Source of the DNA: Plectrocnemia conspersa
Lineage: Eukaryota > Arthropoda > Insecta > Trichoptera > Polycentropodidae
DNA: 64,000 nucleotides
Assembly (NCBI GenBank): GCA_009617715.1
Contig: VTFK01000339.1
Span: 124,001 to 188,000 of the forward strand
Direction: 5' to 3'
Every line of letters begins with the position of its first letter. Position 1 is the first letter of the stretch. Positions 28,771-43,085 of the stretch are shown piece after piece. Under the pieces are notes generated by a model that did no database searches, was not told where the DNA came from, and saw only the letters and a program-made list of their open reading frames with translations. Made by a program: the position numbers and the translations under genes.

Positions 28771-31700
28771 GCCAAATCAAAAGTAGAAACGCTACGTATG
28801 CTAAACTCTCTCACCTATACATCGACTGATAATCGATTATTAGCCAATGTATTGGTGAATCGAACGCACACATCGAACGACGCTAACAATCCCCGGCGGT
28901 GATTTCAGGGGTAAGCAACTCTAAAGGTGTGTATTTAAGGTGTCTCTTCTGGAACTATTTTGGATAGCCAGGAAACTACTGATTATCCCGGATTTCATAT
29001 ACTTTCTTTATGCATTATATCTTTTTATATTTAACTGTTCATTTAAACCAATTAAACACACATGTTTCAAGATAGCGTGAGTTGTTAATACACTACCTTA
29101 ATAGTAGAAGTAAGAGACTTTACCTAAAAAAACGCAACGTTACCAATTAAGTATATTTTGGGTTATTTTGCAAAACAGCTGATACGTTGATTTGTTGTGC
29201 ACCTATTGACTATATTTTCTACAGAAATGCTTTTTATAGCAAAATTAAGAATCGACCTTGTGACCGCTATATTTAAGCTTTGCTTCTTTAAATTAAAAAT
29301 TTAATTCAATATTTTTTTTTTTTGGTTTAATAAATAAAGCTATTATATTATCTTATTCTAATTATACAACATTTTTTATTTTTATTATTTGAAATGACCT
29401 GCATTAATTAATATTAAATTTAAATGTGTTACCTAAAATAATACAGCCTCAAGCGATATTTGTTGGCAATCGACGTATATGTAAATAGATTGAGTACCAG
29501 GATTTTAAGATTAAAGAGAGATATAAGACTGTAAATGTAGGATGCTACATTGCTTTGCTTAGGAATGCAGGACAATCCAAATTGTAAAGGAAAATGCAGT
29601 CAAGGGGATTTTCTTGGCTAAACGACTTAGCCATTCTACCACAATTTATTGGAGAATAGTGGCTTAAGGATTGTTACCCGGACACTAAAGTGAAATGAAC
29701 TTTATTAAAATTCTACAATATATTTCGCATACTAAAAGAGGAAAATACTTAAACCGTGAAATTGAATTTTTTTAATAAAAATAAATAACGTAAGTATTGT
29801 ATACAATTACTCGATTTTATTATAGTAAAGTCGATTTCACACTTGACCGAGTCTAAAACTTCTTATACGCGAAATGACCCTCGAAGGAAAAGTCGCTAAA
29901 AGCTCGAAAGTCTTCAAAGCTCAAAGGACCCTCTTTTGCTAACGATGGCCAACACTTGACAACCTTTTCGTAATTGATGATCAAATACGAAGTTCATTTT
30001 TGCTTGAAATACGGACGATTTATCAATATTTGTAAAATAACTTTATATATAAATCAAGGTTATAGCATAAATACACAATGATATAACAGATAATTAATAA
30101 ACAAATACAAGGCACAATAACTATATAATCAAATTTATTAAAACTAAATTCTCAGTTATTTTACGTGAAAGAATAAATATGTTTTTATGATCACATTAAA
30201 ATAATATAATGGAATTGTTGAAGAATAATAAATAAATATTTTAAGAAGCTCAAAGTAATTTATCTAGCAAAAATCAATTATGGTCTCAAATCATATCATA
30301 ATTACTTTTTAATCTTGGAAATTGAAATTAATAATGGATATTTATATCACAATAAGATTTAATACATTAAAACATTCGTATCATCAACTTATAAACCAAT
30401 AATCTTTCTGATCGATAATTTATTAATTTCATTTGTGATTACCAAAAGGGCAGAACAGAGAATTTTAATGCTAATCGAAACATATAATTATATGTTTTTG
30501 TTAAAAATAATTAAATATAATAACATTTGTATTAAATTAAGTACACCAAAAGTGCATCATCACTGATCTAAAAGAAGCAATCGTACTTTTGTCGTTTTAT
30601 CAAAGACAATGCCCCATGATACATATCGATTGTTCTTAAACTTTCTCTCACAGATTCAATTATATTTTATTATTACTCGTGCGGTTCCCAACGTTGCTAT
30701 TAATGATCCAATAGGTTCTAAATGTGAACATATTCGGCAATCAATAACGGATCTTTATTGCTTTCAATATGGTAGGCAAATGGGCTTCATGATTTAGATG
30801 AAGCCATTCGCAACTCCTGTCTGAAATAGCTTCGCTTCGTTAAAGTAAAGTAATAAATTCGCGCTTCGCTCCCAAGACGCGCACCTGTAGGAGCTTATTT
30901 TAGCCCTTTCTCATTATTCTTTCAACGCCCTTGACAACAACAAAAAAAATTAAAGGTACCGTGCGAAGTTTTCGCGTCGAAAATACGCCGTCTCGCGAAA
31001 GAGTACGAGTTAGCTAATTTAGTTTGTGAGGAAAAAATTCGATTGTTTTTAAGGGAAGATTCCCCTCACGTGCCCTATATATAAAATTGAACAATAGGCG
31101 GAGAGACGTGCATTGAACTCAAAATTGGTTTTCAATATTAAACCTTGAGCTATTCAATAATATAGTGTAATTGATTTAGCTCGATTTTATACCGTAGAAG
31201 GATTGAATAATTTTAATATTTTTATGACACATTGCTATAAGTATATATAAATTTATCTAAGAGTGATTAGTTGAACATGTAATAAAATATGTATATATTA
31301 TATTTGATGACAATTGATGAAGGTAAGAAAGTTTTGAATTAATTTTCCTTAATGCTAACTAAATGTTCAACTAATAAATCTTATACTTGTTTGTTATTCC
31401 TGACTAATATTTAATTTAATTACTTTATACGATCAATCATTTATGTAAAAATCAACAACAGACAAAATATTAAAAGTATGTATGTATAGTTTGAGAAATG
31501 TCACTCGGATGCTTTACAGTAATATTCAGTTATTATACAATAATAAGTATGTGATTTATCGAATCAATGCAAAATCAAATTAGCACTATCACTACTTTTT
31601 TTACTACAGAAAATTATCACAGTAGCATTATTACTACATTTTTACTTACTCTAGACATAATAAACCTTCATCTAATTAGGTTTATCTTAATTTAAAGTTT

Positions 31701-34700
31701 ATTCGAACTCAAACTACATGTTATACTATTTTAAACTAAGTTTCTCGTACGTCTATATTCAACTATATTTCAAGAACAGATTGAACGTTTTCGCGCTGAT
31801 TGCTCTTTTTTACTATATTTTTTTGAAAAATATACATATTCACTGTACAAAAACAGGATGGTTGATTGCACCATTAATTAACTATCAAATTTTATCAGTT
31901 ACGCATATTTATCATAGTGATCAATTAGACTGTCTGAAATGTAAAATTTATAATAACGAGCATTTAATTTATCGTAAAAAATATTAAGCGTTATTTTTTA
32001 TCCAGTGCGACACTGGATGACACAGCTAGTCATACATAATGACGATATAAACCACCATATTAAGCGTCATGAAGGTTTTTTTAAATATGACCATATGTCG
32101 TACAAATAATTTTAATCTAACAAGAAATGTAATTTATTTTTACAAATTTTTTTAGAGGTTAGTGACTGGCTTATGTACAATAATTTCTCATAAAAAACTA
32201 TAAATAATGAACAGTAATGCTTTTTTCGCTGATCTTTTTATTTACTTTTCCTTTTTTTATAACATTATTTATAATGTTTTAAATTAATTTGATTCTTAAT
32301 TTGTATGTTACTGATATTGTAAGTTCATCATTATTATAGAATCGTATTAATTGATTAAATAATAAAGAGAATTAAAAATAACAAAACTTTACTGAAATAT
32401 TATTTATCAATTTTTCACAAAAAAAATAATTTATTAATATTAAATAATTTAATTTTAAAATTAAAGTCTTAATCTTGAATATTTACGAACAAAAAAAATT
32501 TTTTTCGAAAAAAATGCATAATTATGATATTTCATTTCTCGAGAAATTTGAAGTATGTAATCTCAAAAATTTTCATAAAATGTTTTTTGTTAAAAAAACA
32601 ATTTTCACACATCTATAAATAATTTTCAAACATTATTTCTATAATAAAAATAGTGTTATTTTAATAATAATCTAGAGAACATAATATCATTAAAAGCATA
32701 TATTATAAAATAATTTTAAATATAGTTTGAGATCTATTTTCTAAGAAAAACAAATATCCTGAATGTTTTTTTAACGCAAAGGTGTAATATAAAAAAAAAC
32801 ATTTTCTGTTTTTACAACTTCTTTAATTATTCTTAAAAATAAAATATATGTCTTTGCCGACTATTTTTTAATACTTTTACTATACATCAAACTATTTTGT
32901 AGATAAAAAATGTCGATTAATAATTTGCGCTTGATTTTTTATATCTCGTACATAAAAAATAAACTCAAAATTTTATTATAAAAATAAATAAATAAATAGT
33001 AAGTGCATCAATAAGTTTGAGAATCTATCAGTGATCAATGCGACCGATACACTCGCATTTGCATTGTGTGCATGTAAAAATAGAAGCTAGGAGATGCAGC
33101 AGCCGCAGCATCACCACACACAAAGACAACGAATCGATCTTTTATTGTTTTATTGTCGTCTGCTTTACATCTAGACGTGTATATCGGCCAATTTTTTCCA
33201 ATACTAATATTAACTTCGCACATAACCCCGGTCGTCGCAAGTGAGCAACGATTTATAATTAGCATGCACAAATCCATTTTTTGTTCTCGGCGACATGACT
33301 ATATAAGTAACGGTGCAATTGATTCACGATGACATGACAGAGACAAAACGTCATGTTTGTAAACATCACGGTTGCAGCGTGTGTAATGACGCTGCCACAT
33401 ATAATGTGCGAAAAAATGAATCAAGTTTGTCGTCGACACTATATAATCTCCTTTTTAATTTTATCTGTCATATAAAATTTATATACTTTTATTTAATTTT
33501 TGATAATGAAGGGTTAAATAATTAATGTTACTCTTGAACTGTAAATTGAATTTTTTAGATCGAATTTTACTTTATTTATTTTTTATGCGCTACAGTTAGC
33601 TTAATATTTTTTAATGCCATATATGCACGACCTAGATTGATTTAATTAATTATCACGATATTTATCCGTAAGATTGGGAAAACCTAAGAAAAATTAATTT
33701 GTTTAAATTATAATTATATGTATTAAAAATATTAATAAATAAATAAAAAATCGGTTTTTAATATTTAATTTCTAATCAATTGCAAACTTCCTTAATTAAA
33801 TTTCTTTTGCTCAATAACTTTATAAATGGCATGTTTATTTTGTAAATTCTAAAACATCACATTTGATAGGGGAAAATAATATCACATTTAAAATTCGTGT
33901 TTAAAATTGTAAATAAAATTATCTCAGATTAATAAAAAACTAACATTACATTTACGTACAATATAAACCGTTTTTATTTATATGTATGAATTTCTGAGAA
34001 GCCTATTTGTCCTTCCAAGGACGATTGTTTACGCTTTAAATAAATAGACGCTGTTTGCTATAATTATAAGTTTGTATTTTATTAACGAATATTTAAAATT
34101 TGTTTATTCAAATTTATAATAATATAAACAAATTTGTTTAATAACAAAACCTTGTATCTAAAGATGTTGCTATTAAATGGGCGGAATAAATTTACGCTTA
34201 AATATTAACTCATTTTAATAATAACAAATATGTTGTTGCTATCATACAATATTGAAAATCAAGTGTTATATTAACTATTAGTACAATACAAAATTCAATG
34301 TTTATTATTTTTAATAAATATTATAAATGTGTAGCAAATTTAATTAAAAGTTAGTCAATCATCAAAGATTAGATTTTTCTATATTTTCCTAATCTCACAG
34401 AGCAATTTAAAAGTCGTGCATAGAAGCAGTTTATGATTCTATGCTGTAAAGTAGTTTATTTTATTTTTATATTTTATAACAAATTTGATTATCACAACAT
34501 GACATGTTTCGAATAACGGCCATTATACAAACAATAATTATACCATTAAATATTTTTTAAATATAAAAAAATTGTGTTGTTTACCTAAAATAGATAAGCA
34601 CCGTGTCACATATTTTTTCCAGCTCCTCATAGCTATCGCTGAAAACTTATTCGTGTTTGGCAAGCACGTTGAGAGCTAGATTACTCGTGCAAAAGGAGCG

Positions 34701-37700
34701 TTCTCAATTACTGTCGTCAAGAATAAGGGACGCGATCGCGATTCTTTAGAGCACTCGAGCATTGGCGGGTTGTCAACACCGCCTTTTAGCTATAATACTT
34801 TAAAAAAATACTTTTTTTTTTATTTTCTTAAGAATATTTTATATGGATTATGAACATATTAAACCGTTGACTTTTAAACGGATTTTAAAATAAATAAATA
34901 AGCTTTTGAGGAATTTTATCATTACAATACGCACAATATTATTAATATCTTTACATATACCTTAAAATAAATATTAATTATATCTAATTTATCTAATAAA
35001 CATTTTATTTTATAAATATATATGTATAATATAATAAAAATGATAATGTATGGGAATATAGATGTTATAACAAGAAAGGTAAACATTTTTATTTACCTAC
35101 TTAACTCTGAAAGGTACACATATGGCTATGATAACTTTCGGGTATATAAAATGATTGATGAAAAATTAATTGAAATATATTCCGCAGCAAACAATATTAA
35201 AAATACTGATATATTAATATAGCTTAATAAATTTTCTGATGAAGCATTTATTCAAAAAAAAGTTACTCAACTACGTAATATATAGTATATGGTAAATTTG
35301 AATATAGCTAAATATGTATATGTAAATATATATTTTAACTCTGAAACACGATCTCAAACGCGAAATTTAATACTGCGATTAATAACAGTGAAACAATTGA
35401 CCCATATTCCTAAAGTCTACTTTACAAATACTTTAAGCCTATCGTACTATATATATATAATATTATTGATAATTATTATATATCAACGAGAGTCCAAGCT
35501 TAGCACCAGACTTAAAGGCAAAGTCCCATCAAAATTATTATTCAATCCTCCGTAAAGAATAAAATCAATGTCGATGTTGTATAATCTTAAAACAACACGT
35601 AGATGGTGAAATATATGTATGTATATTTGGAGCTTTACACTTTGGATTCATTGTTTTGGAGTTAGTAATTGATATTGCATTTGTTAAAATCGCGAAGGGA
35701 CCAATATCCGTTTTTCTGACGTCTGCAAAGTGCCAGACGTTGACTTAATAAAAGTAAAGAGACACACGAGCGGTTTTACAACTCAAGCAAGCAGACATTA
35801 CACAAAAAAAGGTTTCTCTGACTGTTGTAATATATTCCCAGCGGAACGTCGTTACAGTTACGCAGGAAAAAAATATGTTTACTTTTATTTATATAGTATG
35901 CTCATATGTATATAATTCCGAACAGTTCTTTAAAAAACTTTTGAATTTTATATAAGGCAAAGTCATTTATTAATAAATTATTTTACTTCTTTTGAGTCCA
36001 CGCATAGTTTGAATAATTATTGTATATACATAATACTTGTATGTGCTTTCTGAAATTTGAATTTTGGACGTCGTAGCTGAACCACGTGAAAAGGGAAGCG
36101 GCTGTTATTTCTTATTCTCAGTCTTTGTCAATGTATAGGATTTTATTTTATTAACGCGTTTAGATGCTGAATGCCCATATAGATAATATTTTAATCAAAT
36201 TTATCACTCAATGAAATATAAGTATTTTATAAAAAATATCAGCTATATATTTTTATACATTTAAAAAATATATGTACAGCTTTTGATCTCTACATATCAG
36301 AAATGAGCAATCGGTAAAAATCAATCATCAATTGTAATTTTAATGATATTTCTTTGCATTTTTCTGCTATAAAATAGGCAGATCAATCTAGTTTAAGGTC
36401 TTTGCCCCATATATAACCTATTAATAATTTTGTTATCAATGATATCATTGCTTTCATCTAATACACATATTAGAATTCCAAATTAATTGATAATAATCTA
36501 ACTGTAAAAAAACATTCGCGTGCGTTTGCCGTAAGTATAGGGACAACAAACAGTTTAAAATAATTAAAAGTTCGGACCAAACTGACTTTGCATGTGGTAA
36601 GTCAGGAATGCAATGCGCCACATGCAATGAACAACCGTTCAATCTTGAGTAATTTATAGGGGCTCTCGTGTTTGCAGTCACATAGAAGGTATTTGTATAT
36701 TTATAATATAAGATACAAGTCTATGTAAGTTACTTAAAAATTCCATTAAAATCAATCAAAAGCAACTTAAATTTAAAACTGCTTTAAATCAGTAAAAAAT
36801 AATTACAAAACTATTTTCAATAATATGGAACATCTATAAAACTTAGTTATGATAAAAACAGTCAGAATTTTAACGTTCATATCATAAAATAATTCAATTA
36901 CTATAATAAAAATACATTAAGATTTTATTTATATATACTACAAAAAGTTCGTACTTAAACACTTTCCATTTATGACCGTCATTACAAATTTAACTTCCAG
37001 TTTACGAAGTACTTAACTCATCGATTTAAAATACATTACAATAATTAAGTAAGACTGCCGCTTTCCTAATTAAAAAACTTTATTAAAAAAAAATTAAGAA
37101 TCACATAAATTTAATAATAATAACAATAAGTAAAATTTGTGTCGAGAAATCTGGCAAAAAATAATATCAATATATTTTTTATTTTATGTAAATAATGTTA
37201 ATAAAAACCAGCAAAAAATAATGTATTTAATATTTTTTACATATCTATAATATGCCATTTTATAATTTAAATTTTGGGGTTTAAATGGTCGCTTAATGGT
37301 CGTTCAGCAGTCGCTTAACATTACGGTCCGTTCACGCGTTTTTGCGTGATAACAAATTTAAACTTTTATATATATAGAGTAATATATATTCACAAATGTA
37401 ATTTTTATCAAAAAATTTACACAACTTTGAAGTGTAACAAAATAATAAAAAAACTACATGGTAATAAAGATTTTAAAACTGTTTCTTAAAATGAATTTTG
37501 TGATATTTGTTTACTACTCTCTAATTTGTGAATTCATAGTCAAAACATTTTTTACATGTAACTGATTACACAGACTGACTCATTGCTACTTAATATTGAA
37601 TATACGTTCACTGCTTCGTTTCAAGCCTCGGTTTTTCGAGTTTTATACTAAACATATTTCATTTGAATAGTTTTAAATTATCCACCCTCTCATTGTCATC

Positions 37701-38905
37701 GTTCACACGATCATTAGATCATGCTTTAAATGAAGCGAAAATAACCGTGTAAATTGCCACTTACACGGTAATTTTTTGTTTTGGGTTTTCTCGAGAATTT
37801 AACAATATCGCCCCTAGCTGACCAAGAACCACGTATAATCCTTACAAATTGTTTATTTATTTAGATTATGTTGAAGGTAGTTAAAATTTTGCTGAAAATT
37901 AGCTTCTCTGGCAAATATTGGTTTTAGGACAGAAAACGGCCAGGCATTTCGACCATAATCTGCTTATTTGTTTACTCGATTTAAACTTTGATTATAAATA
38001 AATTTCTATTAGTATCTAAAAATAAGCCAATTAAATACGAATATGGAATTTGAGACACAAAATGGCATTCGGTTCCCACGTTATAACAAATAAACAGCGT
38101 AAGATTATGCTCGTCGAAATATTTCTGTTCCGGAGCCAAATATATTTTTTCCTTTCAGATACATACATAGATGTACAAGTAGATACCCGTTTATATTATC
38201 GTTATCCCAAATTATCCTTTTGTATAGCAGTACTTTCATACGAAATTTTAGTTTATTGAATTATATTTAATCCGGCTTTGAATTCCTATATTTGGCAAAT
38301 AGATTAAATTTTCCGAATTAAGCTATTTATCTGTAGTACTAAACGTCTGAAATTACTTATAGACATATTGATTTCCCGCCAGTGGCAGACGATTGAAATT
38401 TGATAAAAGCTCAAATATAATCAGTCGATTTAAAGCTTTTCGTCAAATAGGAAAAAGTTCATAAGACATATACACTTTTGCTCGTCGCTTATATGATTTC
38501 CTGTTTCAAAGAGAAGTATCTTAATGAATCCTTAAAATGTTTCTCATAAAACAACATTTTTCTTTGTAAAATAAAACATGAAAATCGTTGACAGCTTAAC
38601 AAATTACATCCGATGTTTTAAATATAAATACATCTCGTTTTTTACATTTAGTACGCGTTATACTTATGCCGTCACTTTATATTTAATAAATTTCATTGCA
38701 AATACTTTTAGCCAATCAATTTAATAAAGTGGAAAAGAACCTTTAAACATGTGATAAACGTCTGCTAGTGTCATTATTATGATTTTATGATATAATTAGA
38801 GCGGTAACCGAAAGTTTAGTTAAATATAGTATTTGTAAAAGTAAGCTAAGTCGCATATTAATAATAGTTCATGTACGTGAAATTAGTATGCTAAATTTTT
38901 ACATG
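28771..38905. other. AT-rich noncoding region
   Basis: Ten kilobases with no supportable gene. Less AT-rich patches are at 28.80-28.93 kb (actin upstream region), 30.82-31.09, 33.04-33.42, 34.62-34.79 and 36.06-36.11 kb. None yields an exon with family motifs. Small hairpins (7-bp acgtctg/cagacgt near 35.72 kb) and a short imperfect repeat of gtcgcttaa (37.29-37.32 kb) are present. Confidence 0.55.
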
Positions 38906-39186
38906 CTTATACACAGTGGCGTAGCTATGGGAGGGCGAAGGGGTGAGCCGCCCCGAGCGACACTTGCTTGGGGGCGGCATATTCGCAATGGGATCGTCTA
39001 GTGTGGTTCTTAACCCTGAATGCACTAAAACATATATAAATCCACGAATAACAAGAGCTTAATAATAACCAATTTATTATTTTAAGAAATGCTGATTTTA
39101 TGACCCTGCAAAAAATGTATGGGGGGGGGGTAATTTTAAGGATCGCCCTTGGCGGCACATACCTTAGCTACGCCACTGCTTATACA
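38906..39186. mobile_element. hAT-type MITE, 265 bp, with 8-bp target duplication
   Basis: The element runs from 38914 to 39178. It begins cagtggcgtagcta and ends with the exact reverse complement tagctacgccactg (14-bp terminal inverted repeats). It is flanked by identical 8-bp direct repeats cttataca (38906-38913 and 39179-39186). An 8-bp target duplication with CAG-ending inverted repeats is the hallmark of hAT elements. The interior codes for nothing. It holds a subterminal GC-rich dyad (gccgcccc/ggggcggc, about 38.95-38.98 kb) and a run of about 10 G at 39121. It is a non-autonomous element moved by a transposase elsewhere. The perfect TSD argues for a fairly recent insertion. Confidence 0.9.
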
Positions 39187-40491
39187 TATGTAAATGTTAC
39201 CAAGAGGCATAAAAACAACAAAAAAAAAAGCCTTTTATGTATTATTTTTTCTACTATGTACATATATTTGATATATTTATATTATACTCATGCTTGATAT
39301 TAGATATTTTATAGAATTTCAAAAATATTTTATTAAATATCTATATTATTTTTCTTTACTAAATCTGAATGTCTGTACTATATGTTTATTAAAAAGCACG
39401 ATAATTTTTAAAAAGTAAAATAAATATTGTAAATTTTAGAAGCAAAAAATTACTTTTTTTACATTTTATGCTCTAGTTTACAATTATAAATTTTTAAGGC
39501 AAAAAAATATTTTTTTTCTACCTATAAATTTCAATTATGCTACTGCAAAACAGTAAAATAATTTTTATATTATTATATATAAAACTTTTTATTATAATAC
39601 CAGAAATATAAAATTACAGTTTAAAACTTTTAAAGCAAGAATAGTATAAAATAATACAATTTTTGATCTAAATTACAATTATGAATTCTTAGAAATGAAA
39701 AAGTCCTCAACCTCCTACCTGAACTGTCGCGAGAGACATCCGCGGTCAGATTTACCAGAGTTAACTGTTATTATTATCCGCCATTACTAAAAAAAAAAAA
39801 AAAGTAAGGAGACAAATTAGAGAGACATCAGGGAAATAGTGAAAAAGTAGGAGAGGTAACAGGCAGTCACACTTCGCATACTTTAGAATTACTTTCATTA
39901 AGAGAACGAAAAGATGCGCCTAAAATTCAAAATCATCATACACTGCATCAATTCCAGCTGCTGATAATACCAAAATTTTATTTTATTGAATGAAATAAGA
40001 AATAATTTTGTACCGTGAAATTTATAAGTTAATCGTGAAGAAATCCAATAACCATACGATTGATAGAATGATAATAACCGATGCTTTTATTAAAATAAAA
40101 ACATTAGCTTGGAGATATAAATGTAATTTGCAAGCGTGTATCAAAAACTGTGACTGACATTAGCATAAGCTTCTTCTGTATACAATTAAAAATATTTATT
40201 TGCAATTATTAGTAAAAGTTCATACTTGAGACGGGGGTAATAAAAACTAAATGGAAATAAATTATTTAAATAAATAATTAAATTAAATAATATTTTGAAT
40301 AATCAATTTTTTAATATCTAATATATATAATTAAATTTAAAAAATACTTTTTCTCCATGATATATGATTTCTGGACAATATTTTCAGTATTATGGCCAAA
40401 AATGCAACTGTCACTTGAAAGTGACTACAAGTATTTTTCCTAACCTATGACATAAATGTTATATTAGAACATAAACTATACAATAAATACG
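39187..40491. other. Upstream region of the TMCO6-like gene
   Basis: AT-rich noncoding DNA with a run of about 15 A near 39.79 kb. A short block at 39705-39790 resembles 55540-55600 (listed separately). A 6-bp dyad gtcact/agtgac occurs near 40.42 kb. No TATA box stands out immediately upstream of the start codon. Confidence 0.5.
39705..39790 (+). repeat. Short dispersed repeat, copy A
   Basis: The words acctcctacctgaactgtcgcgag and ccgcggtcagatt match, with scattered differences, the stretch at 55540-55600 (acctcctacttgggctgtcac, ttcggtcgca) in the same orientation. It is followed by a poly(A) run, as in retroposed sequences. The similarity is short (about 45-60 bp), so the family and the limits are uncertain. 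Confidence 0.45.
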
Positions 40492-41980
40492 ATGAATTCG
40501 CTTGAACAAAGAAGAGAAGATGCATTTGAAGCAAGACGTTATCGCAGACAATGTGACATAGACAACGTAAGGGAACATGCACAAAGGTAAACTTAAATAA
40601 TGCGTTCTTAAACTACCCTCTTAATTTAATTAGCAATATATTCTGCAACAATAATTCTCATTCACATTATGCCATACTAAAAATAATTCGGTATCAAAAT
40701 CGACATGGAAGTAGCAACATTAAGTGGGATAACTTATGTTGACTCTTTTTTGAGGTTAATATTCAATCAATTTACTAAAACTATATTTTAAACATTTTTG
40801 TATATATTTATTATAGGAAACAAGATGATTTAGTATTATCTGAGATAGCTCAAAAATTGAAATCCAAAAATGGCGTGGAAGAAGATGATCTTGCTACGTT
40901 GTTGAGCATATTATACAGGGCAACTCAATTAACGCCCTTATTCGAAGGTCCAGGTTCATTACAGGGTTTAATAAGAGAGTTTACGGGTATTTATATTAAT
41001 GTATAACCATGTAAATCTGTTTTATTTACTTCTGATATAATATTACTTTTAGGGAACAATGTGCGTAAACAGCTTTTGGCTGCTGGATGCCTATGTAATC
41101 TTGCTCTCGGTCCACCTCAAACTTGTACTACCATAGCGAAAGCATGCGGTGCCTATTTTCTCACATATTTGGACCATCAAAATGTGCACATCTTGGTAAT
41201 ATATATTTTTTTGACTAATTATAGTGTTTCATTCTTCTTCATGATTATTATTACATTATAGAAACTATGTTTATTCGCTCTGGGAAATTTATTGGCAAGC
41301 AATAAAAAAGTATCATCAATATTAGATCATAGTCAAGGTCTTTCTAGTAATTTGATGATCTTGCTAAATAAAAATTTTGATCAACAAACTATGGATGTGA
41401 TTATGTATACTTTTGGACATTTGTTAATGTCGGATTCTACTTTAAGGTACAATTTACTTTTCACAACATATTACGTTATTCTTATTGTACATTTTTATTC
41501 CAGTTTAAATCAAATTCAAGATTTGACGAGATCGGTTCTCAAATGCAACTCTAATTCAAATCAAAAATATTGGCTTCTTTTCCTTTTGACCGAAAAGGAT
41601 GCTGCTTATGATGTATTTAAATCAAAATCCACATTGAAAGATATATTGATGGCTTTGAGCACCCAAACTGAATATGCGACTGTCAAATCAAATTTAATCA
41701 TCACTAACTGTTTGATTAGAATAGCTGCAAATATAATCGGAATGCAAGCTTTCAACCCAAATGATTTATTACAAATGTTAGTTGAAGAAAATTTTATAAA
41801 ATCGATCAAAATATTACTTAGAATTTTGATGAAGACATTAATAAAGAAACTATGTGGTTAGTTGGGAACATTTATAACCTTTCTATTGGCATAAAGGAAA
41901 AGGAAATATTTTTTACATGTATTACATCTGCCCTCTCAGACTGTGTGGGGTATTCGAAAAAAACATTATTCACTGTTTAA
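40492..41980 (+). CDS. TMCO6-like armadillo-repeat protein (one apparent 1-nt frameshift)
   Basis: Five exons join in phase: 40492-40586, 40817-40986, 41053-41195, 41262-41446 and 41504-41980. Introns of 230, 66, 66 and 57 bp all have GT/AG ends. The N-terminus is rich in Arg and charged residues (RREDAFEARRYRRQ), like an importin-beta-binding segment. Armadillo-type helices follow, for example QLLAAGCLCNLALG, YFLTYLDHQNVHILKLCLFA and LGNLLASNKKV. These align with vertebrate TMCO6 (LTYLSSH.., ELCLYTLGNLI). In the last exon the frame breaks at about 41818-41822 and would stop at 41859-41861. One frame over, the family sequence continues at once (NFDEDINKETMWLVGNIYNL) to a stop at 41978-41980, 18 bp before an AATAAA. 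One missing base would restore about 356 residues, shorter than human TMCO6 (about 490). The break is either an assembly error or a genuine truncating allele. Cellular role is poorly known; an importin-like function is inference. Confidence 0.8.
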
Positions 41981-41997
41981 ATATTTTTTTATTACAT

Positions 41998-42003
41998 AAT
42001 AAA
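41998..42003 (+). terminator. Poly(A) signal AATAAA of the TMCO6-like gene
   Basis: AATAAA lies 18 bp after the stop reached in the restored frame. Its nearness supports 41980, not 41861, as the biological end of the coding region. Confidence 0.6.
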
Positions 42004-43079
42004 ATTTAATTTCTGTATCGATCACATTTTTAATATTTTTTTATAATAAATATATATAATATTTGTAGCGAAGTCAAAATCCGGTTCCAATTAGATAAAT
42101 AAATTTCATAACCATTCAATAAATACTAAAATGATTCATTCAAGCAACATGAATATAAATATATTGAAATTAGTGAGACGTTGGTTAAAAACGATTAAAA
42201 ATACACAAAGGGGACTAATTATTTGAGTTTTATACGATTTGAATATTTATGAATAATATTTCTAATATTTATTACATAATATATAGAACTTCGCGAAAAA
42301 CATTAAATAAAAGTAGGTATATACGAGAAGCGTATTGAATATATTGATTATTATACATATGAAATACGTGCGTATATTGCTCAAAATCGAACATGGAATT
42401 TTTACTGAAGCACCTGTAAACGTATTTATAAAATTCTGTATAAATATCAACTGCATGCAGCAAAACTTTTCGAGATTAAAACTCCTATACGTTAAGGATC
42501 TACAAATATTTATGTATTCATTAATCTCTATCACATTTTTAATATATGGATCCCTATAAAATAAACTTCCATATATACATACATAATTTACTAAATTATA
42601 TAATAAACATTTTCAGTCATGTCATAAACAATCGCTAAATTTTCATTACGACTCACACAAAATCACCAATGTTTTCCTCAAATCACACATTTTTAACAAA
42701 ATTGTGGTCCATTAACAATGTTGATCAAATCATATTTGTCTATTTTTAAAGCACCTCGTTCGCAATGTGGAAATTAGTCAAAATTCTATTATTTTTAATG
42801 CATTATAAATTGCAAATGCTCAAATAATTTCAGGCACTTAAAAATACAACGAATAAACCGTTCTATTGTGTAACTATCAGTATTACAAATATACAAAAGC
42901 CTCATGCATCAGAAAATCTCAAATGTATACAACTTCTGCTAGTTACTAAAAAAAGTGGGATACACATATGCGTATATAATATAATATAATCGAGTCTACA
43001 CGTCACAGAACATCTAATATCCATATACAATGCGATGTTTATAATGAGGTAGCAAAATTTATTCACAAATTAGCTTGAT
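42004..43079. other. Intergenic spacer between two convergent genes
   Basis: AT-rich DNA between the 3' ends of the TMCO6-like gene (plus) and the coiled-coil gene (minus). The open frames on both strands at 42.26-42.56 kb overlap each other, have no motif, and are not supported. Confidence 0.55.
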
Positions 43080-43085
43080 TTTATT
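43080..43085 (-). terminator. Poly(A) signal AATAAA of the coiled-coil gene
   Basis: First minus-strand AATAAA after the stop codon at 43310, about 225 bp downstream; another follows at 43058-43063. Which is used is unknown. Confidence 0.5.

Noticed and set aside
28432..28771. Overlapping open frames on both strands in the actin promoter island
   Set aside because: Both arise from local GC richness. The region carries a TATA box, a CArG box and a donor in the actin orientation, and neither frame has a recognisable domain.
41777..41821. A 45-bp intron (GTTAGT...TTACTTAG) that could bypass the TMCO6-like frameshift
   Set aside because: It is shorter than any other intron here (57 bp or more) and would remove sequence (LVEENFIKSIKILL) that looks like a genuine armadillo helix. 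A single-base loss is simpler.
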